Shown: positions 23,333 to 35,606, counted from the stretch's first letter. The stretch: DNA of 64,000 nucleotides from Vesta saturnalis (GCA_036346205.1 JARFJB010001969.1:216001-280000), one strand, 5' to 3'. Made by a program: numbers and translations. The notes: generated by a model from the sequence alone, not told the origin.

Positions 23333-25634
23333 CTCTTGAGTGGTCGGGTGGGGTCTGTGAGGCCAACGAAATTTTATTTTCAATGCCCTACTCTTGTTTT
23401 ATGTCGGAGCGTGTCGCGATGGCCATCTGCCGGTCAAGAGCCAGTGAACGACAGCATGCGAATTAGTTCGTCAGTTATTGACACATGTGGTCTATCAGAC
23501 CCTACCCGACTATTTGTGTAACTTGACTACTACCCACAAATAAATTTATTTTTAATTTTTTTGTGACGAAAACGTTATATAGAGTAAGTATTTTTGTGCC
23601 TGAAATCTATATAACATTTTAATTAATATCCGCCTATACTTAAACGTTCCTAGCATGATTAATTTTATATATTATGTAACATTCCAACTTTTTATTTCTA
23701 GATTTTTGGTAGTGGATCCTTACTTGAAAGAAATTCAGAGGTTACAACAGGTGTATGATTAAGTAAAAGAAGAGGTTATTGATTTGGAGAGCGAGCCAGA
23801 ATCAGATGAGTGTGCGATGAAAGTGAACACAATACAGACACTGTGGAAGAACTAGAGGAACATTTGAGGAAGAACCTGCGGCTCCAGAATACTTTGATGC
23901 TAATGCAGAAAACTGGCGGCTTTTTTATTACGCAAAAGGTGGGATATCCTGGAGAAAACATGCGCCTCCAAAAAATGTTCGAACAAGAAGTTGTAACATA
24001 ATTTCATACGTACCAGGTACAAAAGGAAATGCTCGTCAAGCTGTTGATCCTTTAGAATGTTGGAAATGTTACATTGATGACAATATTCTTGATACAGAAT
24101 ACAAACATGTTTATTTCTATAATAAGAAACAATTATGCAAATTTGAGTAATGCCAAGCCAATAAATACTGTGGAAATAAAGGCGTTAATTGGGTTGTTAT
24201 ACCTCGCCGGGGTTTTGAAAGCTGACCGCAGAAATTGCAAAGAATTTTGGTCTACTGATGGAACAGGCAAAGAGGTGTTTCGAGCTACTATGGCCCACAG
24301 GCGATTTGTATTCTTGCTTCGTTGTCTGCGTTTTGACGATGTAAATACGAGAGGAGAAAGAAGAGTATTAGACAAACTCGCACCAATCAGAAATGCATTT
24401 GAGCGATTTAATCAGAACTGTAAACTTCATTACGTTTCTGGATCTTACTTGACATTGGACGAGATGCTATTTGTATTTCGTGGACGTTGCGGATTCCGCA
24501 TGTACACACCGAATAATCCTGCCAAGTATGGAACTAAAGTATTTTCCTTGGTAGATGCCAGATGTTTTTACACGGTAAATATGGAAGTATATGTTGGAAC
24601 TCAGCCTCCCGGACCATACTTGTTTAGTACTAAAACAACAGATTTAGTAGAGCGAATGTGTGAGCCAGTGTTGGGAACGTCTAAAAATATAACCATCGAT
24701 AACTGGTGCTGGAGCAGCACAAAATTACAATTATTGGAACAATTCGCAAAAATAAGTGGGAGATTCTAAAAGAACTTGTTGATACCAACAGGCCACAGTG
24801 CTCGTCAATGTTTGCATTCTCTAAATTCAAGACTTTGGCATCATACATACCAAAGTAAAAAAAGTCGTGACAGTGGTATCATCTTTTCACTATGATGCAC
24901 GATTGACCAAGATTCTGGAGATGCACGTAAGCCGAATATTATTACATTTTATAATATTACAAAATCAGGCGTTGACTCGGTCGATCAGAAATGTGGTGAG
25001 TATAGCGTAAGCAGAAATACACAATTGTAATGGTAATTTTTTATAATTTGCTCAACATTGCGGGCATAAACTCGCACGTAGTACATAAATGTAATGCCAA
25101 TGAAAACGACATGGTTTATGAGCGAAGATTGTTTTTGAAGGCAATTGGCTTTGCCCTGGTAAAAGAAGACATGCTTATAAGAGCAAAGGGCCCTCGTTTA
25201 CAAAAAAAAAATCAGGAAAATCGCTCAAAAATTAAGTAGAGCACCTGCAGATCCAGAGCCTCCGCCACCTCCGCGTGAAAATAAACGAGGTCGTTGCGCG
25301 TACTGCCCAAATCGTAAAACACGGTATTTTTGTGTAAAATGTAAAAAATGGCTATGTTTAGAGCATGTCCAACCGATATACTAAGAATGCAATAAAAATG
25401 GAACTACGGATTAGGATGTTTTTCCACTAACTGTGAGAGATGTACGTTTTTGTTAACTTTTTTTTATGCTTTGATAAAAATTTTGTTTCTTTTAGTGATG
25501 TGTTTAGAATAGTTAAAATGTGTTAACAGTGTAATAAAATATGATTATGCAAGTATTAAATAAATTTATTCTTTGTTTATTGCAAAATTACAACCTGGGT
25601 CTGTCAGACACCACCCGACTCGATTTGTCAAGGG
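23333..25634 (+). mobile_element. piggyBac-like element with TTAA duplication (copy 4)
   Basis: TTAA at 23329-23332 and at 25635-25638 flank a 2302-bp element. Ends are CTCTTGAG at the left and the complement CCCTTGA at the right. Just inside, both ends share CGGGTGG-GTCTG and AG-CC blocks (the right one read on the minus strand), giving imperfect subterminal inverted repeats. TTAA duplication is diagnostic of piggyBac. One broken transposase frame is inside. The left side abuts a PLE fragment. On the right side, at 25896-25930, a sequence close to the inverted complement of 23290-23316 occurs. Confidence 0.85.
23700..25385 (+). pseudogene. piggyBac-like transposase, all catalytic Asp present but frame broken (copy 4)
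   Basis: An acidic N-terminus (ESEHNTDTVEELEE) is followed, with frame changes, by NWRLFYYAKGG and KNVRTRS, then a 231-codon open frame (24074-24769). That frame contains ALIGLLYLAGVLKADRRN, the first catalytic Asp in YLTLDEMLFVFRGRC, and the second in ITIDNW. After a frameshift the third survives as SGVDSVDQ near 24970. Then NIAGINSHVV, YERRLFLKAIGFALV and a C-terminal finger CAYCPNRKTRYFCVKCKKW complete the normal domain order, ending with a stop at about 25381. Length and order fit a full-size transposase (roughly 550 residues). Several indels make it non-functional; it is one of the least decayed piggyBac copies here. Confidence 0.85.
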
Positions 25635-25638
25635 TTAA

Positions 25639-26894
25639 CTGTTCTAAATTTCCTTTAGTTACTGAGGTGAAATTATAATAAAAAACCTTTTATAAGGAAA
25701 TCGGTTTCTTCTCTATCAAATCACGTTTTTTTGATAAATTTAGACATATTGGTAGTACTGAACGTATACCAGAAGACACAAATTTGCTTAGTAAAGGTTT
25801 TTATTATAATTTGACCCCTGTAATTAAAACAATTTACATCAGTTCAAATTTGACGTAGATTTGGATACAAATAGAGTAGGGAACAGTTCACTTCAAAAGC
25901 TTAAATGCGCTAATACTTTCATAAACATGAAAGGAATTAGGCTTTTTCATCAGCTGACGTCACAAACTCCACCCAAGCAGCTGTATTGAGAAAAATCCAT
26001 GTTTATTTAATAAAAATGTGTCAAGTTGAATAGAGTTAAGCTGTGTGAATTAAACAATTGTGTGGTGAATTGTTGTATGCCGCTTAGAGCGCAATTAATT
26101 ATAAATATTGTACGTCGTTTCTTACCAAGAAACAGCTAAAGCTTTATTAAATAATGAAATTTACAGAAAGAAATACAAATCTATGAATTGGCACACAAGG
26201 TAATTCATGCATGATTAGTAGATGTAGATACATATCTACTAATCATGTATGAATTACCTTTTTTTATTAAACTATACATAGACAAAAAGGATAAGTACCT
26301 ACATTATACATGTATATAAGTTGTAATAATAATGACCTCATCTTTATCGGAAATTTAATATAAAGGTTAACTAGCAACCAAATATTTTAAGAAACGTTAC
26401 TCAGACTGAACTTAAATTTTTCTTAGTTCAAATTGTGAAAATAAATGCACTTCCTTTACTTATAATCAGATTTTATCTAAAACAGGAAGTAATTGTCACT
26501 TTCTCAAAAGAAAGGTTTATTACGATAATAAAAGTGAATAACGTTAATGAATTCTTAATTCAATAAATTAAGAAAAAATCAACTCTGAGCTGGTTTATGT
26601 TACTTTAAATGACAGCATAATAAACTTGATGTGCTGTATAACACAGCACAAGACCTTGTCATATTTTAACCTCACATTTCACCCATTCAACAGAAAATTG
26701 TTCACAGATTGTCACCGACCACAAGCACGCTCATCCTAATTAAAGATTTTTGAAATTACAAAGAATAATTTTATCGCTTTGTCCCTTAAAATAATTTTTT
26801 TGCTAAACCGTTCATTTAAACGTATTCAAAATGTTACCCCCGTTCTGCTGTTTTCTGACATTTGACATGCGCTTCTGATGTCATCAAGAAAATC
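25639..26894. other. AT-rich spacer, no gene recognised
   Basis: Contains the hairpin described separately and, at 25896-25930, a segment resembling the inverted complement of the PLE flank at 23290-23316. Otherwise nothing I can support. Confidence 0.4.
26199..26258. repeat. 25-bp inverted repeat with 10-nt loop
   Basis: Arm GGTAATTCATGCATGATTAG continues to 26223 and pairs with 26234-26258 with a single mismatch. It would form a strong hairpin or cruciform. It may be a minute foldback element or a regulatory hairpin; no coding context. Confidence 0.85.
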
Positions 26895-28448
26895 ATAATT
26901 AGGAAGAAATTGAATGATGACAATTTAATTTTTACTTGTGCTGATAAAGGAAAAACAGTAATAGCCATAAATATAATAGATTATGTTGATAAAACTCATT
27001 AAATACATCACAAAAGACAACAGCCTTTTCCTGAACAAGATAAGCGTTATTCAACAATTATGAATCGTAGGTAGAAATAAAAATTTCACTACAATGCATT
27101 GCTTAAAATGACAATTGTTTCCAAAATACTGTGTCTTCATCAGATTGAGTATTTAAATTTTAGTTCCTCTATTTAGTGTGTTATAGAGTTTTATCAAGTA
27201 AATGCTAGTTTAATCAATAAATTATGAATCCATAAGTACCTAAATTTTATTCTTTACTAAAATTTCATATAGAGGATTACCCAATTAGATACTTAGTTTC
27301 ATATGTAGCAGCACCTGTATTTAAAATATCTAACAGGCTAAAAGACATTATCCAACAACATTGTGCTTTCTCCTAAACATAGTATTAAAAATTCATTTTG
27401 GTTAATCGAAAATATTCAGAATTTAAATCGCTCTAAAAATGCTATATTGATTTTATTCGATGTAAGAAATTTGTTTACGTTGATCCCAGGTGTGGAGGTC
27501 GTAAATATTATAGACAATATGTTGATGAAGGAAAACGTTAATCCCTCTTTAAAGTAGGATGTAATAGATACCTTTATAATATGTTTACATCACAATTACC
27601 TTGAATTTGGTAACGATATCTTTAGCGCTAACAAAGGGTTTATCATGGGCAAGGCATTAACAGAAATATTTATGGATAATTTAGAAAGTCAAATACATAA
27701 CTACCCGATAAGATAAAATATTTATTCTGGTAAGATATGTGAACCATATTTTTGCATGCTTTAAATAACTAAATACATTTTTACATTTTTTAAATAAACT
27801 TCACCCATCGATAGAATTTACTTTAGAAACAAAAAATAATAACCAAATTAACTTTTTAGATTTAACTATCACTAAAATAGATACTAAAATATTTTTTTCT
27901 ATTTTTCACAAACCTTTTCATACAGACGCAGTAGTACATAACTCATCTTAGCATCCATATGATTATACAAGGGCGGTATTTAATTATTACATACATAGAT
28001 TATTAAACGTATGTACCAGTTAATATGAGAATCTAACTTTCAGAAAGAACCTAATTTAATAAAGCAAAAAGCTGTAACGGATACCACGAAAAAGGTTAAA
28101 ATAAAATATTACCTAAAAACAAAGAACCTCTAAGTTTAGTTTATGCTAATATGCCAGTTTTATGAAGGAATTTTGCTTCTTTAGCATGATTAATTTTTAA
28201 CGAATTAAGAAAAGATACGTTATATCGGAAAACATAAAGAAGTTTTAAACCTCGAATATCTGAACATTTTATATGTATACAATGTAATAATAATTAACCA
28301 TACTATGCTTCACACTTAAATACAGAAAACCAGCTTCAGGGTAGTTTTCAAATTTTACACATTCAGAACAAAAGTAGAAAACTAGATATTAGAAGCTTTG
28401 GAAATTAATAAGAGGAAATTCTCAGGTCAGTGATTAAACGAACGATTA
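26895..28448 (+). pseudogene. Penelope-like element, RT plus endonuclease remnant (PLE copy 2)
   Basis: PLE blocks occur in order on the plus strand. DDNLIFTCADKGKTVIAINI (about 26915-26975) is the N-terminal ADKG motif. After an unrelated or decayed stretch comes SYVAAPVFKISNRLKDIIQQ (27300-27360), then ILFDVRNLFTLIPGVEVVNI (reverse transcriptase FDV.SLFT.IP motif) and GFIMGKALTEIFMDNL (normally MGSPLSP). Endonuclease and C-terminal parts near 28300-28440 are very decayed (FQILHIQNKSRKLDI). The homology stops at 28448, where an antisense PLE end begins. Numerous stops; inactive. Confidence 0.72.
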
Positions 28449-28860
28449 GATATGAAAATGTAAACTTTCACCATTAACACTCATTATAAAATACTTATCT
28501 TTTTGGGATTTTTTAATGGTGTACTTTAAATTATACAATCTAAACGTTTCGATAACACTTACAGTTATCTTCGTCAGTAGTAATGTTTGTTAAAAATTGT
28601 TAAAGATGTAGTAAACAATTTTGTCAAATTTGAAAAATTCAAACATAAACATAAGCCTGCTGTTAATATAACAGTTTGAGAAACGTATAAGCCAACTATA
28701 AAATTGTAGTAAAGAATAACTGTGTCATTAAAATTAAATATTGTTAAACTGCCTCAAAGATGACAAACCAGAACACTCTCTACGACGAAAGCTAACAATG
28801 AAATTTGCCAGCCAAAAAACACATTTAACAAAATTTAATCGAGTTATGATGTAAGTGTAA
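28449..28860 (-). repeat. PLE terminal region (pLTR-like), antisense copy
   Basis: On the minus strand this matches 38220-38625 over about 400 bp, including CTGACGAAGATAACTGTAAG, TGTTATCGAAACGTTTAG and the tail GTGAAAGTTTACATTTTCAT. The same tail is found at 48165, 53943 and 58329. The CTGAcGA...GAAAC pattern with a closing stem resembles the hammerhead-type motif known in PLE pLTRs, with one additional A before stem II and no clear stem III. The block therefore looks like a PLE end inserted beside an older PLE relic. Confidence 0.55.
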
Positions 28861-29165
28861 AGTTGTGAAAAACTTCACTTTTAAAATGATAGAAGCATTC
28901 ACAAATCCAAACATTACATCAAATAAAATAACCCAGTTAAATCTAACAAAGAGATATCTTTATCAATAATTGGAAATGTTATTAACAATGAAAAGCACAA
29001 TGCAGAACGTTCTTTGTAATTTTTAATTCCAATTTAATTTCAACTACTTATGTTAAATTATAGTGCTGTGGAAATTTAACATATAATTGGTAAAGCATTT
29101 GCTTCAAGGTCTAGGAAAACACAGCAAAAAACCTAGACATACCAAAAGTTGAAAACAAATTAAAA
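28861..29165. other. Probable 3' flank of PLE copy 3
   Basis: AT-rich, lying immediately downstream (on the minus strand) of the stop of the PLE endonuclease domain. No distinct signal. Confidence 0.3.
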
Positions 29166-30890
29166 TCAAGGCGTATCATTATGCTCTTTTTTAATTATAA
29201 GATGCCAAAACCTATTTAAACGGAGATTTTCTTCTTGTCTATTAAAATTATTCGGGTGTTTATATATTTCAATAGCTTCACGTTGCAAACGAACATTATA
29301 ATGGGTTTGTCTTGACAATATTTTCATATTGTCAAATTGAATGTCATGATTTAGATTATTCAGGGCATGGTCAGCCACAGCAGACCTCTCTGGTTGACCC
29401 AATCTACAAAATCTCATATGTTCTTTGCGTCTTGTATCAAAGCTACGTTTTGTGGTCCCGATGTATACTTTTCCACATGAACAAGATAACTTATACACTC
29501 CGGAAGATGATAAAGGGTTTGACACATCTTTAGGTGATCTTAAATGTTCTTTAATTTTTCTTGTAGGTTTAAAAATAGTCCTAATGCCATATTTGATTAG
29601 GATTTTTCAATTCTATTTGTAACATTAGCTATAAAAGGAAGAAAAGCAGTACCAACATTAAGAACTGGTTTTCTTTAAGGTTACGCCTAGAAGGTGTAAT
29701 AACATTATTAATATCTGTAAGTGAATATCCATTATCTTGTAAGGATTTTCTTAAATATTTATATTCATCATTCAAAAATTCAGGGTCACAAATTCGTTTT
29801 GCTCGATCTACTAAAGATTTAATTACACTAATTTTTTGACGTGGATGGTGGTTGGATAATTTATGAAGGTATCTATCAGTGTGTGTCGGCTTTCTGTAAA
29901 CCTTAAAAGATAGTGAATTATTATTTTTAGATATTAATATGTCAAGAAATGGTAAACTTCCATTAGTTTCTTTTTCCATGGTAAACTGAATACTAGGATG
30001 TATACCATTTATAAAAACCAAAAACTCATGCAGTGCTTCTTCTTCTCCATGTCTCCAAATAACAAATGTGTCATCTACATATCTATATCAAACTGAAGGT
30101 TTTTTAGGTGTATTTTGTAACGTTAATGTTTCAAATTTTTCCATATAAAAATTAGCTATAACAGGACTAAGGGGACTACCCATTGCTACACCTTCAATCT
30201 GTTCATAAAATTTACTATTCCACTGAAAATAAGTTGTAGTAACACAGTGCTGAAAAAGAATGGTTATGTCCTTTGGAAAAAGATGATCTATGTATTCAAT
30301 AGTTTCTTTTAGAGGTACTTTTGTAAAAGTGAAATAACATCAAAACTAACCATTATATCACCCTCTTCAATTTTGAAACTATTCATTTTTTCAACTAAGT
30401 CGGCAGATTTTTTAATGTTTTGGGGTGTTTTTACTATATGAGTTTGTAATAACTTTGTAAGATGTTTTGCAATGTTATATGTAGGAGAACCAATTGCACT
30501 GACAATAGGCCTTAAAGGAATATTAGGTTTATGAATTTTTGGTAAACCATATAGTTTTGGTGAAATAGCTTCAGAGTTAGATAGTTTCTTCTTTATTTCT
30601 TCAGGAATAGATGATAATTTAATCAGCTCTTTAGTTTTTAAAAGAAACTTTTTGTTGGATCTTTTGGTATTTCACGATAATTTTCTGGTCCCAACAATTG
30701 TTCTATCTTAGTGTTATAATCGTTCATATTTAATATAACAGTTGCATTACCTTTATCTGATTTTAATATTATAATACTTTCATTGCGTTTAAGATCAAGT
30801 AAAGCATGTCGTTGACGAAAGGATAAGTTGCTCTTTGGAGGTTTTGTTTTAATGAAGTTAGATATAACACCGTTAACATATTACGTAAAA
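29166..30890 (-). pseudogene. Penelope-like element with RT and GIY-YIG domains (PLE copy 3)
   Basis: A near full-length, lightly damaged PLE polyprotein. In sense order: SLRKNESI-type N-terminus with LKSDKGNATVILNMNDYNTK (about 30790-30730); YGLPKIHKPNIPLRPIVSAI (30560-30490); EGDIMVSFDV (RT motif, 30360-30330); the YVDDTFV catalytic box near 30070 with a TGA just before it where the sister copy has TGG; NGSLPFLDILI (29970-29940); then the GIY-YIG endonuclease GVYKLSCSCGKVYIGTTKRS at 29500-29440 and a C-terminus ending KKEHNDTP. Besides the nonsense codon there are frameshifts between RT and endonuclease (29640 and 29600 areas) and in the RT middle (about 30330). It would have inserted by target-primed reverse transcription. 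Inactive as read. Confidence 0.85.
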
Positions 30891-31734
30891 CAAAACCTTT
30901 AGTCCTGTTATAGCTAATTTTTATATGGAAAAATTTGAAACATTAACGTTACAAAATACACCTAAAAAACCTTCAGTTTGGTATAGATATGTAGATGACA
31001 CATTTGTTATTTGGAGATATGGAGAAGAAGAAGCACTGCATGAGTTTTTGGTTTTTATAAATGGTATACATCCTAGTATTCAGTTTACCATGGAAAAAGA
31101 AACTAATGGAAGTTTACCATTTCTTGACATATTAATATCTAAAAATAATAATTCACTATCTTTTAAGGTTTACAGAAAGCCGACACACACTGATAGATAC
31201 CTTCATAAATTATCCAACCACCATCCACGTCAAAAAATTAGTGTAATTTAATCTTTAGTAGATCGAGCAAAACGAATTTGTGACCCTGAATTTTTGAATG
31301 ATGAATATAAATATTTAAGAAAATCCTTACAAGATAATGGATATTCACTTACAGATATTAATAATGTTATTACACCTTCTAGGCGTAACCTTAAAGAAAA
31401 CCAGTTCTTAATGTTGGTACTGCTTTTCTTCCTTTTATAGCTAATGTTACAAATAGAATTGAAAAATCCTAATCAAATATGGCATTAGGACTATTTTTAA
31501 ACCTACAAGAAAAATTAAAGAACATTTAAGATCACCTAAAGATGTGTCAAACCCTTTATCATCTTCCGGAGTGTATAAGTTATCTTGTTCATGTGGAAAA
31601 GTATACATCGGGACCACAAAACGTAGCTTTGATACAAGACGCAAAGAACATATGAGATTTTGTAGATTGGGTCAACCAGAGAGGTCTGCTGTGGCTGACC
31701 ATGCCCTGAATAATCTAAATCATGACATTCAATT
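29335..31734. repeat. 836-bp inverted repeat around a 728-bp spacer
   Basis: Arms 29335-30170 and 30899-31734 have the same length and, in the parts I compared, differ only by single substitutions. The spacer is the 5' part of PLE copy 3. The structure could fold into a very long hairpin. Confidence 0.88.
30899..31734 (+). pseudogene. Inverted partial copy of the same PLE (copy 4)
   Basis: Begins at the RT region (NFYMEKFETLTLQNT), passes the catalytic WYRYVDDTFVIW box, NGSLPFLDILI and the endonuclease GVYKLSCSCGKVYIGTTKRS, and stops abruptly in HALNNLNHDIQ at 31734, where a non-LTR retrotransposon starts. It is the inverted duplicate of 29335-30170. It has its own nonsense codon (SVI then TAA near 31247) but shares both frameshifts between RT and endonuclease with copy 3, so it derives from an already dead element. 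Confidence 0.85.
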
Positions 31735-34232
31735 ATGATTCAACACCCTTTTCTCTCCACTACTATATCACATAGCCATCATCCCCAATGCAGGACCACT
31801 CGGTGACCTAAACGCGAGACACCCACAATTCGGAGACACGACCGACAACCCGAAGGGACAAGTACTAACGAACAAACTACTCAGCCTACCACTATTAAGA
31901 ATAAGGAACATCCACTCCACTTTTAACGGACGTAACGGCTACTCAATAACCGACCACAAAATATGCTTCGAACAATTAACACAATACTTCGACGACAACT
32001 GCCACCTCGGCACAACAATAACATCAGATCACCTTTCCCTACTAGACAAGACATTCCGTGGCCCCCCACTTCCCCCAACACAAACTACTGTCCCATGCAG
32101 TAAGTTTCACAACGCCGATTGGAATGCGTTCAAGGAACCTCCCAGACCTACTCCTAAACACCACCGACGACATAGACAAAGCCACACGAGGACTAACCCA
32201 ATTCATATCCGACGCAGACAATACAGAAATCCCCACAAAAGTAATCGTCATCTCACGGAAACCACTTCCCCCATATCGTCCTCCTGATTAAAGAAAAGCG
32301 ACGGATATACCGTCAATTTCTGAAAACCAGGGACCCAATACTTAAAACCGAGTACAACCGACTAAACCCACTAATCGGACTAGATCCAGACAAATACACC
32401 CAAAAGTATTGAATTAAAGAAACAGCCAAACTTGACTACCGTGAAGGTGCTAAATTTTGATACAAATTCAAGCTCCTAACAAAACAAAAAACCAAACAAA
32501 ATTTCCACTTAGCCAACCCTCAAGGTAACCTCGTAGTTTCGGCCTTTACCTGCAAGACGTTCTCACCATACCCGAAGATCCATTGTTTGATGATTTCAAA
32601 CTCAGCTCGAGCAAAACCTTGACGTGTTCCAAAACTAAAACCATAGACCACACGAGCTATCAGACAACGACCCTTTACTTAGTCCCATTTTACCGGAACA
32701 AATACTACTAACCTATAGATAGAGGAGAAATTCCACTCCCGGACAAGACGGACTTAACCGATAAATACTAAAGAATACAAAAAACGACATTAGACGGTTA
32801 ACCCGAATATACAACACATGCCTTAACCTATCTTCTTTCCCGACGGAATGGAAGTCCGCTTCAACCGTCATGATACCCAAATCTAGATCAGACCCTTCCG
32901 AACCTTCATTTTACAGCCTGATTTCCCTTTCAAGTTGTATGGGAAAGTCTCCAAAGACAGGCTAAGAGAACATCTCGAACCCAACGACGTCCTATCTAAC
33001 AGTCAGTTCGGCTTTAGATCGAACCTCTAAAGCCTTGAACCACGGAGACTGTTGTCTGGCAGTCTCCCTGGACGTCGAAAGTATGTCACGCAGGACTACC
33101 ACACAAACTAAGACAGTTAGGTTTTCCGACCGCATTCGTCCGACTCTTCCTCTTATATCTGACAAGCGGATGTGTGCAGGTACGAATAGTTTAATCTACT
33201 TCCCCGACACTTCACCCGACCGCGGACGATCCGCAAGGATCGTCACTAGCACCCATTTCAATCACGATCTGCACCTACGACATCCCCCTGAGTACCAACC
33301 CGAAAATAACCGTATCCGGATTTGCCGACAACACTGCTCTTTAGGCGACCAGTAGCGGAAGTGACGGCGCCAATAGACTAATAATAGAACAATTCAATCA
33401 CTTCTCCGATTGGGTCAACCGGTGGAGATTAACAATAAATCCCAACAAGGTACAAACAATACCTTTTAGACACCCCAAACTATCCAACTTCGCTATACAA
33501 ACCTCCAACATCAACTTGGCCTTACGTGGACAAACACTATAATTACAAGACACAAGTCATTTACCTAGGCATCACATTCTACCGAACTCTACACTGGCAA
33601 CCCGATGCTAGCGGTGTTCTTAATAAGGTACGCAACCGCGCATCACTATTGAAAATCCTGTGAGGAAACGTCATAGATTGTCACCCCAAAACCATACAAC
33701 ATACATACAAAGCCTACATCCGACCAATACTCGACTACTGCTCTCCATTGTACGCATCCCTAAAAATCAACCAACTCCAATCCTTGGCCTCCTGCCAAAT
33801 GACAATACTACGCGCCATATACAAACTATACTACAGACACCCTAACCAATTAACCATACAACACGCAAACATTCATCCAATAACCGACAGATTAAAAACA
33901 CTACAAACTAAATGCACAAACCGCATGGTAAACGATGACACAATACCTACTAAACAAATATTACAAATCTCATTCGCCAACAAACCCCGACTACCACGAA
34001 AGCCCAAAACCAAATGTAAACATCTCCCAACACTCCTACTACAAGTACAAAACCTACCAGAGGAGTTCGAAGAATTCCTCGACACCTCTCCTTACATCTT
34101 AAGACAACACCCACCAACCAAGACTCAAAGAAAAACGATGACGACTGCCGCAACAAAAACGGACCATCCTATGATAGAACCCATTATACTCACCTTAAAT
34201 ATGCAAAACATACATTTTTTCTTCGCAAAGTA
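31735..34232 (+). pseudogene. Non-LTR retrotransposon (LINE) ORF2 relic
   Basis: Plus-strand pieces in correct order. The endonuclease domain is represented by PLGDLNARHPQFGDT and ITDHKICFEQL (31790-31960) and SDHLSLL. Reverse transcriptase parts include RLREHLEPNDVLSNSQFGFR (32960-33020) and, near 33320, SGFADNTAL, the FADDTAL active-site box with one Asp replaced. The C-terminal region reads YIRPILDYCSPLYASLKINQ (33715-33775) and continues to 34232. The organisation and the AYI-RPILDY-SP-YA signature fit the Jockey/R1-like group. Frame changes and stops are frequent. The plus strand is strikingly rich in A and C and poor in T and G compared with neighbouring DNA. The upstream part is missing because the copy is truncated at the PLE junction. 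Confidence 0.78.
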
Positions 34233-34744
34233 AAAACATCATCAAAAACATGTTGTTGATTTAAATCAATATAGTTTAAAGACAGTGTTTGTCTTATTTC
34301 TTCTTAAAATGGAATTCAAGCATAAATATCGCCCGAAATTGTATTCAAATGCTTTAGAACTGTTTTACTTATCTTTACAGTTTATTAAATAATTGAATTA
34401 TTACTCCCTTTTGTGTACAGAATTACACTAATTACTCTAATTCACATAGCTAACTACTTTATCAGATCCCGCAAATTTTTAGGTGCCGAATTATTTAAAA
34501 ATTATAATTACTTAATGCAACTACGTTTCTAAAAGCTTGAATTTTTAAATTTGTTTTGCACTTCTTTGCGATATTCTTCAATAATAGTCTAGTCAGACGA
34601 ATGGGTGGTTTGATACGCTTGGTATTTAAAAATAAAATTTAAAGTGATGATAACTAGACATTTTTTGACATTCTTAAAGAAAGAATTCCTAAACACCTTT
34701 AGGATCTTATCCAAGATATGATACATATGTAAAAATCGACGTTA
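34233..34744. other. No recognised feature
   Basis: AT-rich spacer between the LINE relic and the next mariner-type copy. Confidence 0.4.
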
Positions 34745-35606
34745 ATACAAGTCGAGTATTCGATAAAAAGTCTAAAAGGGTTAAATCGGACGGCCATTCA
34801 CAAGCACCGTTGCGCGAGATAACTCGCTCTCCGAACATGGTCTTCAGTAATTCGATTGTTTCGTACGCTGTATAGCACGTTGGGCCATCCTGATGCAACC
34901 ACATTTTGTCCAAGTTCATAATGTCGAGCTGGTCCCAAAAATACTTCGATATCATGGCCTTGTAGCGATCGCCGTTGACGGTTGTTGGCGCGCCGCTTTC
35001 ACCAAAGAAGAAAAATGGCACCAAACAGTTAATTTTTTCGGACAAACTTGTGCCTCGTGTATCATTTAAGGATGCTCTCTCATCCAAATGCGACAATTTT
35101 GCTTGTCGACAAAACCATCGTGCTAAAAATGAGCTTCATCCGAAAAGATGATTTCCTTGTGAAAGTCGTCGTCAACTTGCATCAGGTCCAGAGCCCAATT
35201 ACCGAATGTGCGACGCGTAAAATGGTCGTTTGGCTTGAGTAAACGCAACCTTATACGGGTAGAGAGCTAAATCCTTCGACAAAATTCGCCACAAACTGGT
35301 CACACTGATGTTCAACTCCTGCAATCGGCGTGGAATTGACATCCTTGACTGCTCACGCACACTCTCTCGAACGGCCACGATATTTTATTCACTTCCAGCA
35401 TTATGTAATCGTATAGACGCTGGGAGATTATGCAATGTATAATTTGTTTCGAAATTTTGGGCAAAACATTCAATAGTCCGCCTTGTTGGACGGTTTCATC
35501 GACCGAAAATTGGTGTAAGCATATGGATCGCAGTCGCGATAGAACGTGAACTGTAATACAAAAGTTGAATAATTTGAAAAAGTTGTTGTAGCGCATATCT
35601 CTCCAT
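34745..35606 (-). pseudogene. Tc1/mariner-type transposase relic (DD41D-like)
   Basis: Reads leftwards from MERYALQQLFQIIQLLYYSS at 35606, with a FGR box. Then follow the second DNA-binding helix region (LNISVTSLWRILSKDLALYP, 35310-35250), KRPFYASHIR, and the first catalytic Asp in IIFSDEAHF (35140 area). The second Asp lies in MWLHQDGPTCYTAYETIELL (34910-34850), and the region of the third reads WPSDLTLLDF, compressed by a small deletion. Restoring the usual spacing in mind gives 41 residues between the last two Asp, as in the element at 6431-8804, but the sequences are clearly different subfamilies. At least four frame disruptions. TIRs were not found. Confidence 0.78.

Noticed and set aside
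32042..32291. Overlapping frames on both strands in the LINE relic
   Set aside because: Shadow frames of the endonuclease/RT region; the skewed base composition lowers stop frequency on both strands.
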